NCBI GenBank assembly: GCA_029260165.1
Contig: JAJDDT010000072.1
Span: 1-64,000, forward strand
Reading direction: 5' to 3'
DNA from: Phycisphaerae bacterium
GTDB taxonomy: Bacteria > Planctomycetota > Phycisphaerae > UBA1845
DNA: 64,000 nucleotides
Shown: positions 1 through 8,029 of the stretch, piece by piece
Numbering within the stretch: the stretch's first letter is position 1
Layout: each line of letters begins with the position of its first letter
Position numbers and translations under genes: made by a program
Notes under the pieces: model-generated
Told to the model about the DNA's origin: nothing
The model's database searches: none
What the model saw: only the letters and a program-made list of their open reading frames with translations

Positions 1-1
1 G

Positions 2-115
2 ATTGGCCGTTACCGTCGGATGAGCAAAGATTACGAAATGTTGCCCGTCAGCAGCGAAGCCATGGTGCTATTGACCATGATCAATCTGATGATTCACCGG
101 CTAAAACCAGGATGA
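2..115 (+). mobile_element. C-terminal end of an IS5-family transposase (cut by window edge)
   Basis: The frame starting at base 2 is open from the window edge to TGA at 113-115 and gives 37 residues. It begins with the arginine-rich stretch IGRYRRMSKDYE and continues with a hydrophobic helix (SEAMVLLTMINLMIHRL). This matches the well-known end of IS5/IS427-group DDE transposases (R-RLSKDYE-LP-SEA-I--A---LM--RL). Just after the stop, bases 121-136 read as a plausible right terminal inverted repeat (GAGGGTGTGTGAGAAG on the other strand). The rest of the element lies outside the window. Confidence 0.75.
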
Positions 116-136
116 TCTTGCTTCTCACACACCCTC

Positions 137-241
137 TCAGAGACGCTCGACGTGTCGATCGCGACCGTGGAGAATGACCTGCGAATCGCTCGGGCATGGC
201 TTCGGAGCACCGTCAAAAAGTCCCTGGACAACCAAAGCTGA
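137..241 (+). pseudogene. 3' remnant of an ECF sigma factor gene, interrupted by the IS element
   Basis: Bases 137-241 encode SETLDVSIATVENDLRIARA followed by WLRSTVKKSLDNQS and TGA. This is the region 4.2 helix-turn-helix end typical of ECF sigma factors abundant in planctomycetes (LGVS-ATV-RDLR-ARAWLR). No start codon, region 2 or linker precedes it. Upstream sequence is the end of the IS5-like element, in the same frame but separated by its stop codon. The likely reading is that the IS inserted into the sigma gene and only its last 35 codons remain here. Confidence 0.6.
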
Positions 242-351
242 ATCGTCCCCACTCAACGAGATCGATGCTGGCCTCCACGACAACGTGAAGAGTCCAGCCG
301 ATCACCACGAATCGGCCTTCAGGGCAGGGCAACCGCAGGGTCGCGTAACAA

Positions 352-381
352 TTGATTGACCCGTCGTTGAGACAGTACTAG
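352..381 (+). promoter_or_regulatory. possible sigma-70 promoter of the desaturase gene
   Basis: TTGATT (352-357) and TACTAG (376-381) are separated by 18 bases, about 200 bases before the desaturase start. It is the best -35/-10 pair seen in the 242-583 gap, where no gene was found. Both boxes depart from consensus, so this is a weak call. Confidence 0.25.
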
Positions 382-583
382 AATCCCAGCCGGACGAGGC
401 ATGGCGCGGAAATCGCCTCGTCATTTACCGTGAAAGTCACAACCAGAGCACAAGGACTGGCCGGTTCCTTGTGTTGCGGGTTGCCGTTGTCAGGCTGAAA
501 AATTGTCGTGCTATGTGACAAGACTCTCCGCCGAGCAAACGGGTGGGACGGTGGGAGAGTCGACAGACGTACTGGAGATTTTG

Positions 584-1684
584 ATGCCCGTAAATACAGT
601 GATCGACCCAAAGATTACCGCCGCCCCTTCGGAGGCTGCCCCCGTCTCACCACAACAGACAGGCGCACCAAACGAAAGCAGCGAGCAATCCAGGGTGCCC
701 AAAACCCGCCTCGGCAGGATCATCAGAACGATCGGCTGCTGGGTGGACAATTCTGCTAGAACGTACAGCGAAGTTGAGATCGCCAACATGTACGATGTCG
801 ACTGGTTTCGGCTCGTGCCCTACCTCAGCCTCTACCTTGCCTGTTTCGCCGTTATCTGGGTGGGATGGAGCCCTGTTGCGGTAGCGGTGGCCGCGGGATT
901 GTATGTGTTTCACATGTTCTCCATCACGGGGTTTTACCATCGTTATTTCTCCCATCGCACATACAGGACGTCTCGCTTTGCGCAGTTCATCTTTGCGGTG
1001 TGTGGTACGTCTTGCGTTCAGCGCGGGCCAATCTGGTGGGCAGCCAGGCACCGTCATCACCACAAGCACTCCGATGAGCAGATCGATATCCATTCACCGA
1101 TTCGCCACGGGATGTATTGGAGCCATTTTGGTTGGATTACATCGAAGGCGGCGTTTAGCTTCGACAAAAAAGTCGTGCCGGACCTGATGAAATTTCCCGA
1201 GCTTCGATTCCTCAATCGTTACGAGATCCTCGTGCCCGTCATTCAGGCGGTTCTTATCTATTATCTCGGCGTGTGGCTGGAGACTCTTGGCTGGGCGACG
1301 AATGGCTGGCAGATGCTCGTCTGGGGGTTTTTCATCTCAACGTGCGTGTGTTCGCAGGCGACGTTCACCATCAACTCGCTGACACATATGTTCGGCAAGC
1401 CGAGGTACAAGAGCAAGGACGAGAGCAAGAACAGCCTGCTCCTCGCACTGCTGACCTTCGGTGAGGGCTGGCACAACAACCACCACTACTACCCGGGTGC
1501 CGTCCGCCAGGGATTCTATTGGTGGGAAATCGACCTGACCTTCTACGTCCTCTGGTGCATGTCAAAACTCGGCATCATCTGGGATCTTAATGCCGTCCCC
1601 TCCGAAACGCGTGAACGAAACTGGGTGGACCAACCGGAGAAAACGGCGAAACAGCCGCACAGCACAACAGCGACATCTCGTTAG
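584..1684 (+). CDS. acyl-CoA / fatty-acid delta-9-type desaturase
   Basis: This is an integral-membrane di-iron desaturase, which would put a cis double bond into an acyl chain and so adjust membrane fluidity. The 366-residue protein shows the three histidine boxes of the family: HRYFSH (119-124), HRHHH (156-160) and HNNHH (297-301). NSLTH (264-268) supplies the usual extra ligand. Hydrophobic pairs lie before the first box (about 78-112) and between the second and third boxes (about 218-262). Start chosen at ATG 584 because GGAG at 574-577 sits six bases upstream; an in-frame TTG at 503 has no such support. The N-terminal ~60 residues are polar and probably cytoplasmic. It stands alone, with a hairpin after the stop. 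Whether it acts on acyl-CoA or on lipid-bound chains cannot be told. Confidence 0.92.
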   Translation: MPVNTVIDPKITAAPSEAAPVSPQQTGAPNESSEQSRVPKTRLGRIIRTIGCWVDNSARTYSEVEIANMYDVDWFRLVPYLSLYLACFAVIWVGWSPVAVAVAAGLYVFHMFSITGFYHRYFSHRTYRTSRFAQFIFAVCGTSCVQRGPIWWAARHRHHHKHSDEQIDIHSPIRHGMYWSHFGWITSKAAFSFDKKVVPDLMKFPELRFLNRYEILVPVIQAVLIYYLGVWLETLGWATNGWQMLVWGFFISTCVCSQATFTINSLTHMFGKPRYKSKDESKNSLLLALLTFGEGWHNNHHYYPGAVRQGFYWWEIDLTFYVLWCMSKLGIIWDLNAVPSETRERNWVDQPEKTAKQPHSTTATSR

Positions 1685-1765
1685 ACGCCGCAGCGACTTT
1701 TCGCGGTACGACAAGGGTCGTTTGCAGAAACGCGTTGGCGTGGCGTATGGATACCGGCGCGGAGC

Positions 1766-1803
1766 GATGCTCACGAGCGACGCGTGCGCTGCCCGTGAGC
1801 ATC
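1766..1803. terminator. hairpin between convergent desaturase and globin genes
   Basis: A perfect 10-base inverted repeat (GATGCTCACG at 1766-1775, CGTGAGCATC at 1794-1803) encloses an inner AGCG/CGCT pair. It lies between two genes that end toward each other, so it could stop transcription from both sides. There is no clear T tract on either side. Confidence 0.45.
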
Positions 1804-1838
1804 ATCACCCACCCCAGGAGATTGTAACAGGCTGACCG

Positions 1839-2264
1839 TCAGCCGTCCGCGGTCGCCAGTTGCTTCGCACCTTCGAGCATCACCGATGCCACGAAGTCCA
1901 CCGCCGACTTCCAGTCCGAATCCAGTTGCTCGTTCCAGGCTTCCCCAGCCATCTCACCCATCACCGCAACCAGCGTGTCGCGAACCACCGGATAATGCTC
2001 CGGCTCCGTTCCATACCCAACATGTCGCTGGCCCATTTCAACCAGCGGCTGATGCAGTTTCTCAGCCGTGCGGAAATTCTTCACCACCAACACCAGCGAC
2101 GCGACCAGCTTCTGTTTCTGCTGCGACATCTCACGCGGAAACATCGAACGCAACTCGCGATGCTCCGTAAACAGCTTCGCATAGAAACGGTCTGCCAATT
2201 CCTGCGCACGCGGTGCCAGCAGATTAAAGCTCGACTCCAACCGTTCGATTTGTTCCTGATCCAT
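1839..2264 (-). CDS. single-domain globin (flavohaemoglobin-type haem domain)
   Basis: A haem protein of 141 residues, with no reductase domain. Family members bind oxygen or nitric oxide and often serve in NO detoxification or oxygen delivery. The helix pattern fits the FHb/Vgb class: RFYAKLF early (Tyr28 at position B10), a Gln-rich E helix around 48-52, and GQRHVGYGTEPEHY with the proximal haem-ligand His at 81. Start taken at ATG 2264, preceded by AGGGA; the longer frame from 2318 adds an unconvincing leader. It is downstream of the SMUG1-like gene on the same strand with about 290 bases between, so it probably has its own promoter. NO scavenging is inference. Confidence 0.88.
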   Translation of the reverse strand: MDQEQIERLESSFNLLAPRAQELADRFYAKLFTEHRELRSMFPREMSQQKQKLVASLVLVVKNFRTAEKLHQPLVEMGQRHVGYGTEPEHYPVVRDTLVAVMGEMAGEAWNEQLDSDWKSAVDFVASVMLEGAKQLATADG

Positions 2265-2555
2265 CTTGTCTGTCCCTTTTTTGCGGCGATTTGACACACA
2301 GCTATCGTGCAGCTTCAACGTACAATTTCGCGGAAATGATTTGACTGTTTTTCAGAAAATCGACCAGAAAACGAAACAACCGGAATCGACCGGTAAAAAG
2401 CTGCCCGCCTGGCAATCGAAAGCAATCGCCCGCATGCACATCCCCATCAACCCGCACTCACTCACGATGCCGTACCGATAACGACGGACTCAAACCCAAT
2501 CCCCCCCACCCACGTCCCAAAACCAGACGGATCACCCCAATCCTCGTCGCCCGAA

Positions 2556-3293
2556 TCAACCAGGCCAATCCACTCCGATCGCACGAATCTGCTTCGTCGC
2601 CTCACCAGCCCAATCCCGATTAGCCGCAGGACTCGCCGGACTCGGATGCAGAATCCGCGCGACCGCAACATCCAGTCCGTCGCACACAATCCGCAAACGC
2701 GCCTCGGCAAACGCACCAACCCCGATCACCCATCGCGGGTTCATCGCGAGCACGGTCTCACGCAACGCCGCGTCGCAGATTGCAAACAACACCTCGCGTT
2801 CACCCGCAGGAAGCTTGTCCGGTGTCCGATTGCGACCGGTCTCTTCCAAAAACGCAAGCGGGCAATAATTCACCATAAAAAACTGCTCAAAAAACGACTC
2901 GGGCGTTCCAAACCCCTCGCGAACCCAACCCCATATCCGCCGACCGCTCACCTCGCTTCGCGGACAATCGAATCCACTCACGGGTCTCTTCGGGTGTTCA
3001 GTCGCAGGCTTGTCAACCCTGGCTGCGACATCCAGCCAATCTCGCGACACCGTCACCTCACCAAAAGGCACACCCGTCTGCACCATCCCCCACGGACCGG
3101 GGTTCATCCCCACAAAAATCGCCTCGACAGGCCCATCGCTCGCAAACCCCAGAAATTTTTCATGCGACCGTCGTGCATAAACCAACGGATTGTAAACATG
3201 CGTCACAGGCCACGAGAACGACAACCGATCGACGTCCTTCGACAAACGACGCGAAATACGAACCAGACTCGCCGACGTCGACCTGACCACCAT
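2556..3293 (-). CDS. SMUG1-type uracil-DNA glycosylase
   Basis: Predicted to remove uracil and oxidised pyrimidines such as 5-hydroxymethyluracil from DNA, starting base-excision repair. The 245-residue protein has the SMUG1 signature GMNPGPWGMVQTGVPFGE (62-79), which holds the water-activating Asn, then NYCPL (142-146), and the DNA-wedge motif HPSPASPAANRDW (216-228). The last includes the catalytic-site His. Length fits the family. Start is ATG 3293, a few bases after the stop of the upstream GTPase gene; a TTG at 3299 is also in frame. A G-rich stretch just upstream can serve as ribosome-binding site. The close spacing makes it the third gene of an operon with two GTPases, an unexpected partnership for a repair enzyme. 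Confidence 0.92.
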   Translation of the reverse strand: MVVRSTSASLVRISRRLSKDVDRLSFSWPVTHVYNPLVYARRSHEKFLGFASDGPVEAIFVGMNPGPWGMVQTGVPFGEVTVSRDWLDVAARVDKPATEHPKRPVSGFDCPRSEVSGRRIWGWVREGFGTPESFFEQFFMVNYCPLAFLEETGRNRTPDKLPAGEREVLFAICDAALRETVLAMNPRWVIGVGAFAEARLRIVCDGLDVAVARILHPSPASPAANRDWAGEATKQIRAIGVDWPG

Positions 3294-3299
3294 CGTCAA

Positions 3300-5129
3300 T
3301 TACCCCCCCGCCTTCGCATCACCCGCCAAACGCCCCAACTCATCCGCAATACCCGCCAACTCATCACGCACCCGACGCACCGGCGAAACAACACTTCTCG
3401 CGACGCTCCCCAACAACACGGACGCTCCGTCACCACCCTCGACCGCCTCAAACCGATCAACCGCCAGATGCGCATCCCGAACAGCCCGCGAATAAATCGC
3501 GCCCACCATCCCCGCCATGATCAACAACGACACCATCAAACCCGACAACACGTTCACCCCCGACAAGGCCGACACCATCGATCTCACCATCGCCAAACCA
3601 ACCACAAAACCGCTCTCCCCTGCCCCCAACAACGCCTCCAGCACAGGCTGCACCAACGGAAACCACAGCAAAACAGCCATCGGCAACAACCCCCGCATCA
3701 ACCGCCCCACCAACATCGGTCGCCTCGCCAGGACCGGACCAATCACCCCCTCCCGTCGCGCATCAACCCAGACCACCGCCTCGGTCCGAAATCGTTCCGC
3801 CACAACATTGACACCCGGCAACCCTGCGCGAATCCGATCCGACGCCCGCACGACCCGCGTTTCGACCGCCGTCAACAAACGCGACACCCGCTCCTCAAGC
3901 GACACACCCTCCACATGAAACGCATCAACCGCCTCACCATCCACGCCGCGCCGCCAAACAGACCGAAGCCCCGACAACGCACTCGCCAATCCCGCCGCAG
4001 GCCACGCAATCATCCCCAACAGAGGCCACCACCCCATCCGCCGCCGAAACAACGCCCCCGTCCATTCACCCACCAACGCCCGTCGATCCTGCAAACGTCG
4101 CCCCACCTCGCCGGCATACCCCGCACCGAACGACTGCAATACCAACTGCTCGATCTGCTCACTCGAAACCTCCCGATCCAACGCCTCAACAATCGCCCCA
4201 GGCTGATAATACGCCAGCATCCCCCTCGCCTGTCTCCGCGTCTGATACGTCAAGTTCGCGAGCTTATTGGCACGCAAGTCCTCGCCCGACGGTGCCGTCG
4301 TCAACACCGATCGAAGCCTCAAAAAATCACCCAGCAACCGATCGATCGCACGATCCATCTCCACACCACCCACAACCTCCTCCGCCCCAACCGTCACATC
4401 CGTCCGACCACGCGAAATCTCACCCTTGACAGCCTCAACCGATCGACACCGCGCGCTGATCAAAAACGACCGCCGCACGTCCCCGTTCGCACCGCTCACC
4501 GATCGCTGCAACGCCAACGCAGACGACACCCGATCCAGTTCCTCTCCCGGTGAACGATCGCTCTGCGCCAGCAACCAGTCCATCTTGTTCACGACGTAAA
4601 CAAAATTCGTCCGCGATTTCAGCACGCGTTCGATCTCCTGAATCGCCCGCGCATCACCAACCTTTTTGGGCGTCGTCACCCAGATGATTCCATCCAGCCG
4701 CGATGCGACCCGACGAACCTGCTCAGCATGGTCCACGAACACCGAATCGAAATCCGGCAAATCAACCAACACCAATCCCCCCATCGTGCTCGGCGCTCCA
4801 CCGACACGATCAATCACCATCCCCTCCAAACCCGCCAACCTCGCCGACAACTTCTCCCCATCCGAATCCACATGGTAACACGCCGGCCGAAACGTCCCCT
4901 CCCCACCAGGATCATCAGGCCTGACCACGTCCGCACCCGCCAGCGCATTGATCAACGTGCTCTTGCCAACCTCCTTACCCCCCAACACCCCCCACACCCA
5001 CAGCGTGTCCGACATCGACTGCCCACCACCGCGCGTCAGCGGCAACTCCCCAACATCAAGCAGTTCGGATAAATCATGATTCATCCGCGAAAGACGCAGC
5101 TCCGCACGCTCATCCACCACGAACGTCAT
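3300..5129 (-). CDS. membrane-associated dynamin-like / YfjP-type GTPase (second of a pair)
   Basis: A 609-residue P-loop GTPase with Walker A GGKEVGKST (50-58), a G3 element LVDLPDFDS and a G4 element NKMDW. The C-terminal half carries several hydrophobic stretches, one near 'GWWPLLGMIAWPAAGLASAL' and two to three around the 'MAVLLWFPLVQPVLEALL' region, so it is probably anchored in the inner membrane. The end is rich in charged helix. Start is ATG 5129, overlapping the upstream GTPase stop by four bases (ATGA, 5126-5129), which implies translational coupling. It resembles dynamin-like or Era/YfjP-type GTPases found as neighbouring pairs in bacteria. The substrate membrane or process is unknown. 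Confidence 0.75.
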   Translation of the reverse strand: MTFVVDERAELRLSRMNHDLSELLDVGELPLTRGGGQSMSDTLWVWGVLGGKEVGKSTLINALAGADVVRPDDPGGEGTFRPACYHVDSDGEKLSARLAGLEGMVIDRVGGAPSTMGGLVLVDLPDFDSVFVDHAEQVRRVASRLDGIIWVTTPKKVGDARAIQEIERVLKSRTNFVYVVNKMDWLLAQSDRSPGEELDRVSSALALQRSVSGANGDVRRSFLISARCRSVEAVKGEISRGRTDVTVGAEEVVGGVEMDRAIDRLLGDFLRLRSVLTTAPSGEDLRANKLANLTYQTRRQARGMLAYYQPGAIVEALDREVSSEQIEQLVLQSFGAGYAGEVGRRLQDRRALVGEWTGALFRRRMGWWPLLGMIAWPAAGLASALSGLRSVWRRGVDGEAVDAFHVEGVSLEERVSRLLTAVETRVVRASDRIRAGLPGVNVVAERFRTEAVVWVDARREGVIGPVLARRPMLVGRLMRGLLPMAVLLWFPLVQPVLEALLGAGESGFVVGLAMVRSMVSALSGVNVLSGLMVSLLIMAGMVGAIYSRAVRDAHLAVDRFEAVEGGDGASVLLGSVARSVVSPVRRVRDELAGIADELGRLAGDAKAGG

Positions 5130-6778
5130 CGCGACACCTCCGGACCCGACCACGCCATCAACGATTGGGCGAGCGGATCATTCATCAACAAATGTCGCCG
5201 TGGCATCCTGGCAAAATTGGTTTCGCACTGCTCAGCCAACGATTCGCGAATCAGATTCTGATACGCCGTCACCGTCGTCTGATACTCCCGAAACGCCGGC
5301 GATTTCTGAAACACGCTCGTCAACGCCTTCCCCCCAAGAAAACCCGCCACCCACGCAGACGCCCACGTCCACGTCATCCCCGCCCCACCCAAAAACAGCA
5401 GGTCCGCCACCAACAACGGCATCCCCAGCGCAACGGCAGCCGCGTCTCCCCGACGCGACGTCTTACCAGTCTCCTTTTTCCACGCATCGATGTGCGACCG
5501 CACGCGAACCGCCCACGCACGTTCGTCAAACGTCGGCGTCGTCCAGTCAGCACGCCAATCCGTCTCAGCCAGATACGCACTCCCCGCCACAATCCGATCG
5601 ACACGCCCCGTCGCCTCGCCGAACCGATGTTCCAGATTGCGGCGCAGAACATCACCAATTCGGTCGACATCCTTGTCGAATTCAATCTCGCTCGACGCAG
5701 TTCCGCGCCCGGTCCATTTGGACCATTGCCGACCGATTCCCTGAACAACATCGTACAGCGGCAAAAACCGATGCCCCACACCCAACAACGATTTCTCATC
5801 CCCCGTCAGCAAATCCAGCGACAACCGCGCATCGGTCACCGCCTCCACCGACGATGCCTCAATCTCCCGCCGCAACGTTTGATACGCATCCGCACGCTCA
5901 ACATTTTGTCGCCACACCACGCTGCAACGCTGTCGCAACCGACGTTCCAACGCGTCCGCACGCGAGCCAGCCTTGCAACTCCGCACCCAGCCGGTCACAC
6001 GCGACAGCACGTCACCCGACATCGCTCGAAAACCGCTCCCAGCCGAATAGCCCGAAACGCAATGGTCCGCCGCTTCCCGACCGGTTGCGTGTTCCTTCAA
6101 CCGCTCGCGAACCTCCCTGGTCACCGACAATCCCGGCTCCGTACAGTTGAACACGATCCACGTCGTCGGCTCCATCGACCGCGCCAACGCGACAGCCTCG
6201 TCAAAAACCGTCACGTCAAACCACCGCTCCTCGTCCACCACCACAATCAACCCATCAAACCACGGCATCAGCCTCCGCGTGACCGCTCCCTCATCGACCG
6301 ACATCCGACTCGTCACATCCGGCAAATCAACCAGAACCACCTCCGACCAGTCATCCGTCTCATGAGCGTAAAAATGAACCGATCCCACCTCACCGCCGAC
6401 CGCAGACTGCCCGTTGATCGAAAACGGCTCCAATCCCGGCATCATCGCCCCACCCTGCACCCAATCCGTTACTTGTTGATTTTTAGAAGCATGAACGGAC
6501 GCCACCGCCCCGACCGTTTCATGCGCATGCGCGCTCACCCGACTGATTTCCCGACCCATCAACGAATTGAACAGCGTGCTCTTGCCCGACGATGCCCCTC
6601 CGATCAGTCCGATAACCACCGGAGCATCCGTCGCCGTTCGCCCAAACCGCACCGCTGCCACGGTCTGACGATCCACCGGGTCCCAACCGAACCCAAGGTC
6701 CGCCAACCGCGTCAGCGTCGCCTCACTGACGAGTTGTTCGAGATGATCCACCACCAGAAAACTCCACCATGTCGTCAT
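5126..6778 (-). CDS. dynamin-like GTPase (first of a pair)
   Basis: A 550-residue protein with Walker A GGASSGKST (about 60-68) and a G3 stretch LVDLPDVTS. In place of the usual G4 NKxD it has NCTEPG, so guanine specificity may be altered or lost. A hydrophobic hairpin near the C-terminus (VALGMPLLVADLLFLGG followed by WTWASAWVAGFLGG) suggests membrane anchoring. A long helical middle lies between. Start taken at ATG 6778, giving MTTWWSFLVV; in-frame ATG 6832 and upstream codons are possible because no ribosome-binding site is clear. It is translationally coupled to the next GTPase. Paired dynamin-like GTPases commonly act together on membranes, but no function can be assigned here. Confidence 0.75.
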   Translation of the reverse strand: MTTWWSFLVVDHLEQLVSEATLTRLADLGFGWDPVDRQTVAAVRFGRTATDAPVVIGLIGGASSGKSTLFNSLMGREISRVSAHAHETVGAVASVHASKNQQVTDWVQGGAMMPGLEPFSINGQSAVGGEVGSVHFYAHETDDWSEVVLVDLPDVTSRMSVDEGAVTRRLMPWFDGLIVVVDEERWFDVTVFDEAVALARSMEPTTWIVFNCTEPGLSVTREVRERLKEHATGREAADHCVSGYSAGSGFRAMSGDVLSRVTGWVRSCKAGSRADALERRLRQRCSVVWRQNVERADAYQTLRREIEASSVEAVTDARLSLDLLTGDEKSLLGVGHRFLPLYDVVQGIGRQWSKWTGRGTASSEIEFDKDVDRIGDVLRRNLEHRFGEATGRVDRIVAGSAYLAETDWRADWTTPTFDERAWAVRVRSHIDAWKKETGKTSRRGDAAAVALGMPLLVADLLFLGGAGMTWTWASAWVAGFLGGKALTSVFQKSPAFREYQTTVTAYQNLIRESLAEQCETNFARMPRRHLLMNDPLAQSLMAWSGPEVSR

Positions 6779-6951
6779 GCACCGTCGCGCCCACACGGTT
6801 CTTCGCAGGACGAGTGGGAATATCGCGGGCATCGCGGTGGCTGTCCACCGTGTTATCGGATGTTGGTCAGATGGACGCAAAAATACCCTTTGAACCGTTC
6901 AGCCACCCGCTTATCATGGATTCGAGGGCGTCTGCCACCAGGGAGATTCGG

Positions 6952-7410
6952 ATGGGCCGTTGTCGTCGATTCCAGTTCGCACTGTGCGTTCTGTCGCTCG
7001 TACCCTTCACCGGGTTCCTGCACGGCTGTGGCGGCGCACTTCCCACGGGTCAGCTCGTCGGTGTTTGGCGGGTCGGGTTTGTCGATCCCAGTTTTGGTCC
7101 CGCGACCATTGAACTCATCCTGATGAACAACGGGACTTTCCAGCAGCAAACGGCTTTTCAGGCTGGTGCGCTGGTCACTATTTTCGGGACTTACCGCGTT
7201 TTCACCAACGAATCCCTCCTCAGGCTCGACATCCAGCGGGGCGAACCTTCTCAAACCTGCGGGCCACTCGGTTGCACACCCATCATTTTTCCGGCTGGCG
7301 AGTCCTATATTTTCTCGCTGCCGAACGGAAACACGCTGCAATTGCAGCTTGTCAACTGCAATCCCGCGACCGGCGCGGTCTGTAACTTCAGCTACCAGAG
7401 AATCGTCTGA
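6952..7410 (+). CDS. small secreted lipoprotein, function unknown
   Basis: A 152-residue protein with a classic lipoprotein signal: basic MGRCRR, a hydrophobic core, then FLHGCGG, whose Cys would be lipidated. The mature part is rich in Thr, Gly and Phe, with four cysteines and beta-strand-like segments (TIELILMNNGTF, LVTIFGTYRVF, TLQLQLVN), so it may be a small beta-barrel such as a lipocalin-like META domain. Start is ATG 6952 with GGGAG six bases upstream; the longer frame upstream is not supported. It is divergent from the GTPase operon and shares its ~170-base upstream region. Confidence 0.75.
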   Translation: MGRCRRFQFALCVLSLVPFTGFLHGCGGALPTGQLVGVWRVGFVDPSFGPATIELILMNNGTFQQQTAFQAGALVTIFGTYRVFTNESLLRLDIQRGEPSQTCGPLGCTPIIFPAGESYIFSLPNGNTLQLQLVNCNPATGAVCNFSYQRIV

Positions 7411-8029
7411 CACACACTCTGCGAGCCGACCGTCTCGGGTTTGGGGGAATTCCAAAAACCACAGCGAACGGCACGGGTGATGTGGAATATCGCATATTCG
7501 ATACAGAACCACTATTTTCACGCCCCTGGTCCACATAAGGGCCAGCTTATCCTGTTCGGTTGCATCTTGACATTATCCGCGAAATCCGGGTACCGTACGG
7601 TGGAGTTCGCAGCGCTCCGGGTCACCTCCGGGGGCTTTGTTTCCGACGGCGGTTGTGCCGGTGGATGAGGGTTGGGTCGGTGTCGGCGGATTGCGGATTT
7701 GGGAAACGGGGCATCGGGGTCGGTCTGGAATTCCATTCCGACGAGGGTTGAAAGAAGCTCAATCCACTCGTTAGATGCGCGGGCTGTTCGTTCGGGTGAT
7801 GATTCGCCGAATGAGTCGTGTATGTTCGGGCCTGACAAGGGCCTGCCTGTCGTTGCCCGGTCGGTCCCGGGCAATCGCAAATTGGGGTTGAGTTTGTGCA
7901 TGATAAAACCGTCAGTGATGGCGCGAAAATATTAGAAATTACGACGTGGAAGTCGCACATTCGCCTTTCGTTCACCAGGACTCGCGAGCCTTTGGTTGTG
8001 ACGAAAACGAAATACAAGGGAGTAACGCA
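7411..8029. other. 619-base gap before the giant repeat protein
   Basis: Short frames on both strands here look non-coding: no ribosome-binding sites and no recognisable motif. The last ~130 bases are A/T-richer (around 7900-7940) and are the natural place for the promoter of the downstream gene, though no clear -35/-10 pair was found. Confidence 0.4.

Noticed and set aside
2646-4553. Long plus-strand frame (635 codons) over the glycosylase and GTPase genes
   Set aside because: Its product is an Arg/His/Pro-rich composition typical of an antisense shadow; the minus-strand genes have clear motifs.
5165-7123. Long plus-strand frame (652 codons) opposite the first GTPase
   Set aside because: Same Arg/His/Pro-rich shadow composition, and it conflicts with a protein having a clear P-loop.
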